Of a stretch of DNA of 19,343 nt, positions 1-8,062 are shown piece after piece. The stretch lies in the NCBI GenBank assembly GCA_025927795.1, contig JAICKT010000031.1, positions 1 to 19,343 on the forward strand, in the 5' to 3' direction. This stretch comes from Parafilimonas sp. (GTDB taxonomy: Bacteria; Bacteroidota; Bacteroidia; Chitinophagales; Chitinophagaceae). Both the position numbers and the translations under genes were made by a program. A model generated the notes under the pieces. That model was not told the DNA's origin and ran no database searches. It worked only from the letters and a program-made list of their open reading frames with translations. Numbering within the stretch: position 1 is the stretch's first letter; each line of letters starts with the position of its first letter.

Positions 1-123
1 AATAAAACGCAACTTAAGCCGCGGAATTGTTTTAAAAAGTTACATATATCATATCAAATGTCTTTTTATGTAAATCTTATGAAAAATCCGATTAATTTAA
101 CGAGCAGTTATATGATGCAATAA

Positions 124-513
124 TCACCTTCTTCCTTGATGCACCAGACCTCTTATTACAAAACCCGTTAACAGCATTGCAATTAAAAGCCTTGTGTTGT
201 TTGCAGGAATAAATCTTGTGCACTTATTTGAAATTTCATAAACACCTTTGGGTTTTGCAACAATTCCCCCGCCACCACCAAGACCTTCACCAATATTCTT
301 TTTTTCAGCATCTTCTTCAGAAACATTTTCCTGCGTTGAAAATTTCTTTGGCTTTTTTCCGTAGCCATAACCACCACCAAAGCCGTACATAATTTGTGCA
401 ACAGGTATAATGGTTTTATCACCTGCAACAACAGGTTCACCATATACATTTTTTACAGTTGTTGTTTGCCCTAAGCGTGTGGCAAGATTTTCAAGAAAGT
501 TGATGTTTTCCAT
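124..513 (-). CDS. GerW/YtfJ-family protein with C-terminal membrane segment
   Basis: A 129-residue protein with the pattern of the spore YtfJ (GerW) family. It has a GEP motif at about residues 25-27, then DKTIIPVAQIMYGFGGGYG (32-50), then a Gly run at about 79-83 followed by IVAKPKGVYEI. The last 25 residues form one hydrophobic helix (about 107-124) followed by a basic tail, so the protein may be membrane-anchored. The family is named for spore germination in Bacillus. It is widespread in non-sporulating bacteria, including Bacteroidota, where its role is unknown, so no spore function is implied. It lies 81 bp downstream of the P-type ATPase on the same strand and could be co-transcribed. 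Family call is good; function is unknown. Confidence 0.8.
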   Translation of the reverse strand: MENINFLENLATRLGQTTTVKNVYGEPVVAGDKTIIPVAQIMYGFGGGYGYGKKPKKFSTQENVSEEDAEKKNIGEGLGGGGGIVAKPKGVYEISNKCTRFIPANNTRLLIAMLLTGFVIRGLVHQGRR

Positions 514-594
514 AAACTAAATTTTATATTATTAGTAAAATAGAAGATGAATACGATATAATCAAGACGTTACTCATTTCGCTGAATGTTTTTA

Positions 595-3078
595 TCAGAT
601 TTGAACTTGTTTGCTTTTATGTTTAAAAAGCTCAATCCACATCGTGCTGATGAACGCCCCAACCAAACATGTAATAAGCGAGCTTAAAGAAATTGTTTGC
701 AGCAAAAACAATGCTCGTATAAAAGGAATAAATAAAAGCGAAAAAATAAATGCAAGTGTTATAAGAATTACAATTGTCACCATGTAATTTTTATAACGAA
801 ATGTTGTTGCAACAGAATACTTAAAAGAGCGATTTACCAACGTAAGAAAAATATTACTGAATAATAAAGTGATAAAAATGATGGTGCGAACTGTTGCAAC
901 ATCTGCATCGTGTTGCATAAAATAATAACCTATTCCCAAACATCCTGCTGTAATTATCAAGCCTTGCACAATGCTTGTTTGCAATTGCTTGCCTGATAAA
1001 AATGTAGCGATAAGTTTTCTCGGAGGTCGCTGCATGGTGCCGGGTTCTATCGGTTCGTTTTCGTAAATGATAGAACAGGTTGGACCCATAATCAGCTCAA
1101 GAAAAATAACATGCACCGGTGAAAAGAAATTCGCGAACTTCCATGCAAATAATAACGGCAGTGTTACAATTAAAATGATGGGAATATGAATTGATACAAT
1201 GTATTGAATTGCTTTTTTGAGATTGTCATAAATTCTTCTGCCGAGAGCAACAGCATCTGTCATGTGTATTAAATCGTCGTCTGTAATTACAATTGATGCA
1301 ACAGCTTTTGCCGCTTCACTTCCGCGCTGCCCCATTGCAATACCGATATGCGCAGCTTTTAATGCAGGTGTGTCATTAACTCCATCGCCTGTCATTGCAA
1401 CTACTTCGCCGTTATCTTTTAAAGCATTTATCACTTTTAATTTTGCTTCAGGAAACATGCGTGCATAAATGTTTATGCTTTTTACTTTTTGTTGTAATTC
1501 CTGCGTTGAAAGCTGCAGTACTTCTTTGCCGGTTAAATATTCATAAGCGCCATCCAGGTTAATTTGTTTTGCAATGGCAACAGCCGTTTCAGCATAATCG
1601 CCGGTAATCATTTTAATTTGAATGCCTGCTTCACTAAATGTTTTTATCGTGTCAATAATATTTGCTTTTGGCGGGTCATTAAAAGCAATCAATCCTAAAA
1701 ATTCAAACCTGAATTCTTCCTGGGATAACGGATATTTTTTTTCATTCCATATTCCTCTGCCCACACCCAATACGCGGTAACCTTGTTTTGCATAATTCAG
1801 CGATTGCTCTTCAATATGTTTTAAATCTGCAACAGGCAAATTGCTGTTACGCAATATGGCTTCAGGTGCACCTTTGCCTGCAATAATTATTTCGCCTTCA
1901 TCATTTTTAAAAATATGGGTCATCATCGGTGGCTTGCCGCCGATAGGATATTCATGCACCTGTTTAAATTGCTTGCGCTTATCAACCGGTGCAATTTTTT
2001 TATACAATTCATGAATCGCTTTTTCCATCGGGTCAAATGGTTCTGTTTCGCTTGACCACATTGCATATTCAATCAGTTCTTGTGGTAATTTGTTTGATTC
2101 ATTATTTTGAATTGATTCTTTTGATGCTGCATCATACACATATTCTATATGCATTAGATTTTGCGTGATGGTTCCAGTTTTATCAATACAAATTACAGTA
2201 GCAGAGCCAAGCGTTTCAACAAACTGCGGTTGTTTTACGATGATGTTATTTTTTAATAAACGAAATGCACCTAAAGCCTGGAATGCACTAAATGCAACAG
2301 GAATTTCTTCGGGCAATACAGACATTGCTAACGTTAGTCCCTGCAATAATCCAAACAAAATATTTTGCGAATGATAATAATTTATGCCGAGTACCAACAA
2401 AAAAGCAACAGCGCCAAACCACACCATTCGTCTAACAAAAATTTGTATTTGCGTTTGCAAGGGCGTTTTTGCAACTTCAATTTCCTGCAGCGATAAACCA
2501 ATTTTTCCAAACATGGTTTTGTTGCCAACCGCAGACACACGAATGGTTGCAGCGCCACTTGTTACAAGTGTTCCTTTATATACATCGTCGCCGGTATTTT
2601 TATAGACAGCAAAGCTCTCGCCTGTTATCAATGATTCGTTTACTGAAAAATCGTTTGCCATAATAATCTTTCCGTCACATGAAATATTCTCGCCTTCTTC
2701 AAGCCGCATAATATCGTCAACAACAACATCTTCGCTTGCAATGTTAATTTCTTGCCCATTGCGTATAACCTTTACCCGTGGTGCAGATAATTTTCTTAAA
2801 GCCTGTATGGCATTGCGGCTGCGATATTCCTGGAAGAATGAAATGCCTGCAACAATAAAAATGGACACCAACATAATAATGCCTTCTTCATATTCTTTCA
2901 GGAAAAAATAAATAGTGCAGGCAACAAGCAGCAGTATAAACATGGGTTCTGACACGATATCTTTTATCGTGTGCAATAGTGTACGTTCTTCTTTTAAATG
3001 AAAACTGTTACTACCGTTCTGTTCACGAGAAGTAATTACCTGGTTGTTTGATAAACCTGTAAGAATTGGCGAAATCAT
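595..3078 (-). CDS. P-type cation-transporting ATPase (P2-like)
   Basis: An 827-residue inner-membrane cation pump with all catalytic signatures. TGES of the actuator domain is at 152-155, PEEIP in the fourth membrane helix at 256-260, and the phosphorylated DKTGT at 299-303. KGAPE of the nucleotide domain is at 402-406, MITGDY at 490-495 and the hinge TGDGVND at 563-569. The N-terminus (GLSNNQVITSREQNGSN, residues 8-24) matches the cation-ATPase N domain and supports this start. Calcium pumps have PEGLP in helix 4 and an Asp in helix 6. Here the loop is PEEIP and the helix-6 region reads MGPTCSIIYENEP (665-677), so Ca2+ specificity should not be assumed. The C-terminal four-helix block is present and the length is normal. 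The start faces an Fnr-like operator at 3113-3148, so redox control is possible. Confidence 0.92.
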   Translation of the reverse strand: MISPILTGLSNNQVITSREQNGSNSFHLKEERTLLHTIKDIVSEPMFILLLVACTIYFFLKEYEEGIIMLVSIFIVAGISFFQEYRSRNAIQALRKLSAPRVKVIRNGQEINIASEDVVVDDIMRLEEGENISCDGKIIMANDFSVNESLITGESFAVYKNTGDDVYKGTLVTSGAATIRVSAVGNKTMFGKIGLSLQEIEVAKTPLQTQIQIFVRRMVWFGAVAFLLVLGINYYHSQNILFGLLQGLTLAMSVLPEEIPVAFSAFQALGAFRLLKNNIIVKQPQFVETLGSATVICIDKTGTITQNLMHIEYVYDAASKESIQNNESNKLPQELIEYAMWSSETEPFDPMEKAIHELYKKIAPVDKRKQFKQVHEYPIGGKPPMMTHIFKNDEGEIIIAGKGAPEAILRNSNLPVADLKHIEEQSLNYAKQGYRVLGVGRGIWNEKKYPLSQEEFRFEFLGLIAFNDPPKANIIDTIKTFSEAGIQIKMITGDYAETAVAIAKQINLDGAYEYLTGKEVLQLSTQELQQKVKSINIYARMFPEAKLKVINALKDNGEVVAMTGDGVNDTPALKAAHIGIAMGQRGSEAAKAVASIVITDDDLIHMTDAVALGRRIYDNLKKAIQYIVSIHIPIILIVTLPLLFAWKFANFFSPVHVIFLELIMGPTCSIIYENEPIEPGTMQRPPRKLIATFLSGKQLQTSIVQGLIITAGCLGIGYYFMQHDADVATVRTIIFITLLFSNIFLTLVNRSFKYSVATTFRYKNYMVTIVILITLAFIFSLLFIPFIRALFLLQTISLSSLITCLVGAFISTMWIELFKHKSKQVQI

Positions 3079-3112
3079 TTTTTAAAATTCAACTAAAATA
3101 TATCTTTTGCAC

Positions 3113-3178
3113 ATGATGAAAATCATGTTTTGCATTGCCTGTAATCACAACTAAAAGTGATTGCTGTATATAGCTTGC
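3113..3178 (+). promoter_or_regulatory. Tandem Fnr-like operator plus -7 element before the 3200 operon
   Basis: Seen: a perfect palindrome ATGAT-GAAA-ATCAT at 3113-3126, part of a longer 7-bp inverted repeat at 3111-3128. A weaker box TTGCC-TGTA-ATCAC follows at 3135-3148, exactly 22 bp downstream. After 22 intervening bases comes TAGCTTGC at 3171-3178, a match to the Bacteroidota -7 consensus TAnnTTtg. Inference: if the -7 element starts near -12, the proximal box is centred near -41.5, the class II activator position of Crp/Fnr proteins. The site lies between divergent genes. The spacing to the plus-strand gene is ideal. For the minus-strand ATPase the same offset gives only GAATTTTA at 3090-3083. 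Confidence 0.7.
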
Positions 3179-3199
3179 AGCAAGTAAAATTAGTGGAGT

Positions 3200-3901
3200 A
3201 TGAAAAAGATTATTTATACACTTTTAATTACATCAATTTTTATTTCCGGCATCAATGCACAAAAAATTGAAGGCATTGCAGGGTTTATACAATCAGGTTA
3301 TATGAATGCGCCCAATGCCGCAAAAGCTTTTAGCCAGGCTTACCCGGACAATACAGTAGGCTTTGCCAATAATTATTGGTTGGTGGGAGCAACTGCTTAC
3401 TACAGAAATAACAGCAGCGTATTTATGGGCGATTTACAATTTGGATTACAAAAAGTTTATTCGTTTAGCGATAAACATGCAGGCGCAGTTTACGAAGAAG
3501 TGCTTGGCAAGTACGGACGAATTATTAAAGAAGGAAAAAATTTCTGGGTTTATCCATCTGCAGGCGTCGGTGCTTCTCTAATCTCACTTACGAGTTATGA
3601 CAAAATTGCTGGCGAAAGAGAAAATATGAAAACGCAAACCTTGGTAAGCCCAACGTTTGATATGGGCATGAATGCAGACTTCCTGTTATCAAAATTAAGA
3701 TGGAATAAAAATTATTATATCGGATGGATAAGCGGAATAAAAGCAGGCTACAGATTTTCTGTCAAAAGCAAAAAATGGAAAAAAGATGAAGATGAATTTT
3801 ATAAAGATGCATTTAATAAAATTTATGAAATGCCTTCCTATACCAACAATGCATTTTATGTAACACTTTCATTTGGCATGGGCAGCTTTGATAAAAAATG
3901 A
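3200..3901 (+). CDS. Secreted or outer-membrane beta-barrel-like protein
   Basis: A 233-residue protein with a clear signal peptide (MKKIIYTLLITSIFISGINA, cleavage after about residue 20). The mature part alternates aromatic and small residues in short strands typical of small outer-membrane beta-barrels, for example WLVGATAYYR and GWISGIKAGYRFSV. It ends in a strand-like FYVTLSFGMGSF segment. I do not recognise a named family. It is the first gene of a probable operon with the Usp gene at 3936 (34-bp gap) and the HEAT-like gene at 4741. It sits behind the operator at 3113-3178, with about 21 nt between the -7 element and the ATG. Role unknown; a stress-linked envelope protein is a guess from context. 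Confidence 0.75.
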   Translation: MKKIIYTLLITSIFISGINAQKIEGIAGFIQSGYMNAPNAAKAFSQAYPDNTVGFANNYWLVGATAYYRNNSSVFMGDLQFGLQKVYSFSDKHAGAVYEEVLGKYGRIIKEGKNFWVYPSAGVGASLISLTSYDKIAGERENMKTQTLVSPTFDMGMNADFLLSKLRWNKNYYIGWISGIKAGYRFSVKSKKWKKDEDEFYKDAFNKIYEMPSYTNNAFYVTLSFGMGSFDKK

Positions 3902-3935
3902 TTTAATTTATTTTTAAGAGTTATTAGATAATGAT

Positions 3936-4736
3936 ATGAAAACTATAATTGCTCCAACAGACTTCTCACCTGTGTCTTTAAACGCAGTGAATTATGCTGC
4001 TGATATGGCGCAGGATGTAAATGCAGAATTGCTATTAATGCATACGGATAATTTTTTTATTTCCACGTCTGACGTGTTAACTGCGCCAGCCGTTAACTAT
4101 ACAGAAACTTATGGCGCAGAACAATTGGAAAATCTTCGTCAACGACTAATTGAAAGAACAAATAATAAAATCAACATTCGAACGCACAGTGTAAGAGGTA
4201 TTGTTTTTAGCGAAATAGAAAGGATATGCAATCGCGAACAACCTTTTATTGTAGTGATGGCAACACACTCTCCATCGGCAGTAGAAAGATTAGTTATGCA
4301 AAGTGTAACGTTGTACACTGCAAAACATATTCAATATCCGGTGCTTGTTGTTCCTGATAAATTAACTTATAGCGGCATAAAAAATATCGGTTTGGCTTGT
4401 GACCTTGAAAATGTGTACCAGGAACCGGTTGAAATACTGAGCACGCTTGTTAAAACTTTTCGCGCCTCATTGCATGTATTGCACGTTAAAAAATCGGATG
4501 AAGAAGAACGCTTTGCAGAGATGATGCTAACACGGCATTACCTTCATGCGTTAAATCCGGTACTTCATTTTATTGAGAAAGAAAATATTTACGAAGGACT
4601 ATTTTCTTTCGTAAAAGATAATGCAATTGATATCCTGATTCTCATGCATCACCCGCATAAACTTTTGGAGAAATCAGCATTTAAAGAATTCGTTCTTCAT
4701 CCGCAACTTCCTGTGATGACTTTACAACCGGAGTAA
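3936..4736 (+). CDS. Universal stress protein, tandem Usp domains
   Basis: A 266-residue cytoplasmic protein made of two Usp folds. Domain 1 (about 1-140) starts MKTIIAPTDFSPVSLNAVNY and ends VLVVPD. Domain 2 (about 148-264) is more divergent and ends LPVMTLQ. ATP-binding Usp proteins have a G-2x-G-9x-G(S/T) motif. The corresponding segment here reads MATHS (108-112) and MQS (121-123), so the key glycines are lost and nucleotide binding by domain 1 is doubtful. It lies second in the operon, four bases before the start codon of the next gene. A paralogue with the same layout is at 15261-16055. Both operons carry the same type of Fnr-like operator, which suggests a shared low-oxygen or stress response. 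Confidence 0.92.
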   Translation: MKTIIAPTDFSPVSLNAVNYAADMAQDVNAELLLMHTDNFFISTSDVLTAPAVNYTETYGAEQLENLRQRLIERTNNKINIRTHSVRGIVFSEIERICNREQPFIVVMATHSPSAVERLVMQSVTLYTAKHIQYPVLVVPDKLTYSGIKNIGLACDLENVYQEPVEILSTLVKTFRASLHVLHVKKSDEEERFAEMMLTRHYLHALNPVLHFIEKENIYEGLFSFVKDNAIDILILMHHPHKLLEKSAFKEFVLHPQLPVMTLQPE

Positions 4737-4740
4737 TTAT

Positions 4741-5247
4741 ATGAATGCGTTTGAACAGCTTCTTGCAGGCGGCGACCTTCGTACAATTGGAAACAGCAAT
4801 AGGGTTGTTGGGCTTGTACAAAATCAAAAAGATTTTGATGAATTGTTTGCGCTGATGTTTAACGCCAGCAGGCTGGTTGTAATGCGTGCAGCAGATGCAG
4901 TTGAAAAAATCACCATTCACTTTCCTCAATATCTCGCTAAACACAAAACTGAAATTTTTGCTTTAAGCAAAACAGTAAAAAATAAAGAATTACAATGGCA
5001 TCTTGCTTTGATTTTACCGAGGATAAAAATGGATGGAGATGAATTTAATTTTGCCTGGGGAACATTAATGACCTGGGCAAAAGACCAAAACAATTCAAAA
5101 ATTGTACGTGTAAATTCAATACAGGCATTGTTTGAATTAGATAAGCAAAACAAAAAGTTTGCAAAAGATTTTCATCAATTGATTGGTGAACTGGAGAAAG
5201 AAAATATTCCTTCAATAAATGCAAGAGTTAAAAAAATAAGTATCTAA
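4741..5247 (+). CDS. Hypothetical HEAT-repeat-like helical protein
   Basis: A 168-residue soluble, almost wholly helical protein with no signal peptide. Its pattern suggests HEAT- or ARM-like helical pairs: RLVVMRAADAVEKI (44-57), LQWHLALILPRI (83-94) and IVRVNSIQALFEL (120-132). The short linking loops contain the Asp/Asn and Arg residues usual in such repeats. These folds usually serve as protein-binding scaffolds; no catalytic motif is visible. The start codon follows the Usp stop by four bases, so translation is probably coupled and the product may work with Usp. The fold assignment is by pattern only, and no specific function can be given. Confidence 0.7.
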   Translation: MNAFEQLLAGGDLRTIGNSNRVVGLVQNQKDFDELFALMFNASRLVVMRAADAVEKITIHFPQYLAKHKTEIFALSKTVKNKELQWHLALILPRIKMDGDEFNFAWGTLMTWAKDQNNSKIVRVNSIQALFELDKQNKKFAKDFHQLIGELEKENIPSINARVKKISI

Positions 5248-5419
5248 GCAGCTGATTAATAGTTTCAACATTTATAAAACTTGCTGCCATCAAATTATTT
5301 ATACTCTCATCTTGATGCTATTCAAGGTCGCAATTTTTTACCTGCTTATATTTAAATAAAGGGTTGTTGTCTGCTGGTTTTTGCAGAAAATCTTGTTTTA
5401 TATAAGTTTTCCCGAACAT
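5228..5419 (-). pseudogene. Possible small ORF interrupted by TAG
   Basis: Within the 325-bp gap between the HEAT-like gene and the cytochrome gene, the minus strand has an ATG at 5419. A 33-codon frame beginning MFGKTYIKQDFLQKPA runs to a TAG at 5318-5320. The same frame then stays open for 29 more codons (including INNLMAASFINVETINQLL) to a TAA at 5228-5230, overlapping the end of the neighbouring gene. The residue composition looks protein-like. There is no recognised family and no start-site support, so this may be chance or a decayed gene. The rest of the gap holds the operator at 5485-5550. Confidence 0.2.
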
Positions 5420-5484
5420 TATAATACCTTAAGAATGCTTAGGATTGACCTTTGTGTTCTAAAAGTTTAACTCATTCGTTCGAG

Positions 5485-5550
5485 CTGATTATTGTCATTC
5501 GTTACCATGACCATGATTAGTTACTATCTCTTCTTCCTTTAATAGATTTA
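5485..5550 (+). promoter_or_regulatory. Tandem Fnr-like operator plus -7 element before the cytochrome operon
   Basis: Seen: box CTGAT-TATT-GTCAT at 5485-5498 and a weaker box ATGAC-CATG-ATTAG at 5507-5520, exactly 22 bp apart. After 22 intervening bases lies TAGATTTA at 5543-5550, one mismatch from TAnnTTTG. The ATG of the cytochrome c gene follows at 5573. The geometry is the same as at 3113-3178, 16073-16138 and 16171-16236. This supports activation of the cytochrome/porin operon by a Crp/Fnr-type protein, presumably the REC-Crp regulator at 13805. Binding is inferred, not shown. Confidence 0.68.
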
Positions 5551-5572
5551 CTTCCATAATAAAACTGAGACA

Positions 5573-6013
5573 ATGAAAAGAAAGAATAAAAAAACTGCTG
5601 AGAAGAAAAAGATCATTATAACTTTTTGCTTCATCATCTTAAGCATATTGTTCACATTTAAAATTGATGCACAGAGCAAAACATGGGTCGCACCTGCAAA
5701 TGCGGCCAATACAAAAAATCCTCTGGCAGGCAATACTGAAACGCTGAAATATGCGCAGGTAATTTATACTACTTATTGCACGCCATGCCATGGCAACAAA
5801 GGTAAAGGCGATGGACCGGCTGCAGCAGGCTTAGCTACTAAGCCCGCAAATCATTCTTCTGATGTTGTGCAAAAACAAACAGATGGAGCATTGTTTTGGA
5901 TGATTAGTGAAGGAAGAAACCCTATGCCTTCTTATAAAACAGCGCTTTCAGAAAACCAGCGATGGGAATTAGTGAACTATATACGCACTCTTGCAAAGAC
6001 TCCGAAAAAATAA
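5573..6013 (+). CDS. Membrane-anchored or periplasmic monohaem cytochrome c
   Basis: A 146-residue class I cytochrome c. A basic N-terminus (MKRKNKKTAEKKK) and one hydrophobic segment (about 14-29) ending near IDAQS form a signal peptide or anchor. The haem attachment site is CTPCH at 69-73 in the context YCTPCHGNKGKGDGPAAAGL, as in cbb3/alternative-complex-type cytochromes. The distal Met ligand is probably M118 in NPMPSY, and a C-terminal helix WELVNYIRTL (131-140) closes the fold. It should carry electrons in the periplasm. It is first in an operon with a beta-barrel (stop 4 bases before its ATG), a lipoprotein cytochrome and a coiled-coil protein, behind an Fnr-like operator. Confidence 0.92.
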   Translation: MKRKNKKTAEKKKIIITFCFIILSILFTFKIDAQSKTWVAPANAANTKNPLAGNTETLKYAQVIYTTYCTPCHGNKGKGDGPAAAGLATKPANHSSDVVQKQTDGALFWMISEGRNPMPSYKTALSENQRWELVNYIRTLAKTPKK

Positions 6014-6017
6014 TAAC

Positions 6018-7166
6018 ATGAAAATAAAACTACTTATACTGATGTGCATGATCACAGTGGATATTTTACATGCTCAGACAGATACCACACTTACTCCGCA
6101 AACAGATTCCATGCTTGTGCCTCCAACAAATAATGTGCGCTCTATTGGTCAAAACAAATTTGCTGTATTTGGAAATGCTGAAGCGGTATATCATACAACC
6201 AAAGGCGTATCTGAATTTACTGATGTAAATTTTAAACCAATATTTCTCTGGAAAATTTCAGATAAACTTTTTGCAGAGGCTGAAATTGAAATAGAAACAG
6301 GAGATGGAGCACCCGACTTAGGATTGGAATATGCCAACATGTGCTACATGGTAAATCCATACCTTATATTACATGCAGGTAGATTTCTGCCGAAGTTTGG
6401 CGCTTATCGTGGCCGAATGGGTGAAGCTTTTATAAACAGGTTTGCGACAGATCCTACTGGTTTTGGCGACGGCGGTATTGGTGCCATGAATGAAACAGGA
6501 ATTGGTGCTGAAGGGGCTTTGCCAATTGGTGATATAAAACTGCTTTATGATTTTTATATTTCCAATGGCCCACAACTGCTTACTGATCCGGAAAATGCAG
6601 GACAGTTTGAATACGAAGCCTACACTACAAACAACAAACACACTGCGGTTGGCGGCAGGGTAGGAATTTTGCCGCTTTCAAACGGAAACCTGGAAATAGG
6701 GTACTCGATGCTTAATAAATCTAAAACGGGAGATGCAGGCACTCCATATGAAAATACAGGGTTGAATATGCAGGCAATTGACCTGAATTATTTTCACACT
6801 ATTCCCGGAATAAAAAGTACTATTAGGTTAATTGGTGAATTAAAATATCAAAAGGTAGACAATGTAAGCTATTACAAAGAAGACAGTACAAAATACTCTT
6901 TTAATAATAAAGCAACAGCTTACTATACTTGCCTGGCTATACGCCCCTCATTGGCAGATGACAAATTTGTAAGGAATCTTGAACTGGCAGGCCGGTATTC
7001 TTTCTTCAACAGACCAACTGATGCACCTTGGGGCGGGGACAACATTAGCCAGTTTGAACTTGCACTCGATTATTGGTTAAAATGGAATTGTGTTGTGAAA
7101 TTATCACTTATAAAACAAAAAAGCAATCCTGAAGAGTTTTTCGCACAATTCGTGTTTGGTTTTTAA
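6018..7166 (+). CDS. Outer-membrane beta-barrel (porin-like) protein
   Basis: I place the start at the internal ATG 6018, not 6003 or upstream, because it begins a clean signal peptide (MKIKLLILMCMITVDILHAQ) and follows the cytochrome stop by 4 bases. The mature protein of about 360 residues is rich in amphipathic strands with aromatic girdles. Examples are FAVFGNAEAVYHTT, LFAEAEIEIETGDG and LILHAGRFLPKFGAYRGRMGEAF. It ends VKLSLIKQKSNPEEFFAQFVFGF, with the C-terminal Phe expected of a Bam-assembled barrel. The family resembles phosphate-selective-porin-like barrels of Bacteroidota, but substrate cannot be read from sequence. Flanking cytochromes on both sides suggest a link to electron transfer across the envelope, which is an inference. 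Confidence 0.82.
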   Translation: MKIKLLILMCMITVDILHAQTDTTLTPQTDSMLVPPTNNVRSIGQNKFAVFGNAEAVYHTTKGVSEFTDVNFKPIFLWKISDKLFAEAEIEIETGDGAPDLGLEYANMCYMVNPYLILHAGRFLPKFGAYRGRMGEAFINRFATDPTGFGDGGIGAMNETGIGAEGALPIGDIKLLYDFYISNGPQLLTDPENAGQFEYEAYTTNNKHTAVGGRVGILPLSNGNLEIGYSMLNKSKTGDAGTPYENTGLNMQAIDLNYFHTIPGIKSTIRLIGELKYQKVDNVSYYKEDSTKYSFNNKATAYYTCLAIRPSLADDKFVRNLELAGRYSFFNRPTDAPWGGDNISQFELALDYWLKWNCVVKLSLIKQKSNPEEFFAQFVFGF

Positions 7167-7186
7167 TTTTTTTCAAAAAAAATATT

Positions 7187-7456
7187 ATGAAAAAGTCAAT
7201 TATTATATCAATATTAATTTTAATTGTTGCAGCATCAACCACACTTAATAGCTGCTATATTTCTCAAAAAGTTGCTGCAAAATCGGGCGCACAATTATGG
7301 TCAGAGAATTGCGCCCGTTGTCACAATGCTCCAAGTCCTGGAGAATTTAATAATGATAATTGGGAGATCGCAGGTATGCACATGCAGGTAAGAGCGAACA
7401 TAACGCAAACCGATGTAAATAAAATAATTGATTTTTTAAAGGCTGCAAACAATTGA
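7187..7456 (+). CDS. Small lipoprotein cytochrome c
   Basis: An 89-residue protein with a lipoprotein signal peptide. After the hydrophobic stretch IIISILILIVAAST comes a lipobox TLNSC with the lipidated Cys at 23. A single haem motif CARCH lies at 42-46 (ENCARCHNAPSPGEF). M64 or M66 in AGMHMQVR is the likely distal ligand, and the closing helix is NKIIDFLKAAN. This is about the minimum size for a class I cytochrome c. It would be tethered to a membrane facing the periplasm or, as is common for Bacteroidota lipoproteins, to the outer membrane. It directly follows the beta-barrel gene (20-bp gap) and is probably co-transcribed. Confidence 0.87.
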   Translation: MKKSIIISILILIVAASTTLNSCYISQKVAAKSGAQLWSENCARCHNAPSPGEFNNDNWEIAGMHMQVRANITQTDVNKIIDFLKAANN

Positions 7457-7490
7457 GTTTAATATTTACTTTTTTATAAGTTTTAAAGCT

Positions 7491-7877
7491 ATGCCACGCA
7501 CTCCATCTGTTATGCGACTTCATTTACGTTATCGTCTTTGGATTGCAGAAATGAATTTTGATATTGATATGTTGAGAATCTTTGAAGATTATCAGAAGGA
7601 ACTAAACAAAAAAGATGAGCCCGAAGTAAAGACCGGAGTTGATTATTTTGAAAAAGAATTTATAATGCTGAGGAAGGATATAGATGAATTGAGGCATGAA
7701 ATGCATCTCCTTAAAATGAAACTTGCAGCATATTTGAGAGAAGCAAAGGAGGTTAACTACAAAACTTACCAGACAGACAATCATACAGAGTTAAAGGAAC
7801 GCTATTTAACTTTCAGAAAAAAAATTGATAAGATAAAAAATGAGTTCGAACACTTTGAAGGAAAATGGTTGAATTAG
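7491..7877 (+). CDS. Hypothetical coiled-coil protein
   Basis: A 128-residue soluble protein with no signal peptide. From about residue 48 to the end it is highly charged with heptad-like spacing, for example FEKEFIMLRKDIDELRHEMH (residues 53-72) and ERYLTFRKKIDKIKNEFEHF (residues 103-122). This predicts two long helices forming a coiled-coil hairpin. No family is recognised. Start choice is uncertain: ATG codons at 7491, 7512 and 7551 are all in frame with no clear ribosome site, and I keep the longest. It is 34 bp after the lipoprotein cytochrome gene and probably the last gene of that operon. The 400 bp after it hold only a protease remnant on the other strand and an inverted repeat. Confidence 0.6.
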   Translation: MPRTPSVMRLHLRYRLWIAEMNFDIDMLRIFEDYQKELNKKDEPEVKTGVDYFEKEFIMLRKDIDELRHEMHLLKMKLAAYLREAKEVNYKTYQTDNHTELKERYLTFRKKIDKIKNEFEHFEGKWLN

Positions 7878-8062
7878 ACTTCACGAGCAAGACAATTAGT
7901 GACTACTTAATTAGATTTCACTCATAATGCCAGGAGGCTTTGATGGTGCAAATCGCACTGACAATCATTTTTGACTAATGAACTACTTTCCGGAAATTGA
8001 AACAATGCGAAAGGTTGTTGTATTTCCTATCAACATATATTTAATAATAGAATAAGCGTTTT

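Noticed and set aside
5312..5325. TTGAT-GCTA-TTCAA as a further Fnr-like box
   Set aside because: One half is imperfect, there is no partner at 22 bp and no suitably placed -7 element or gene start.
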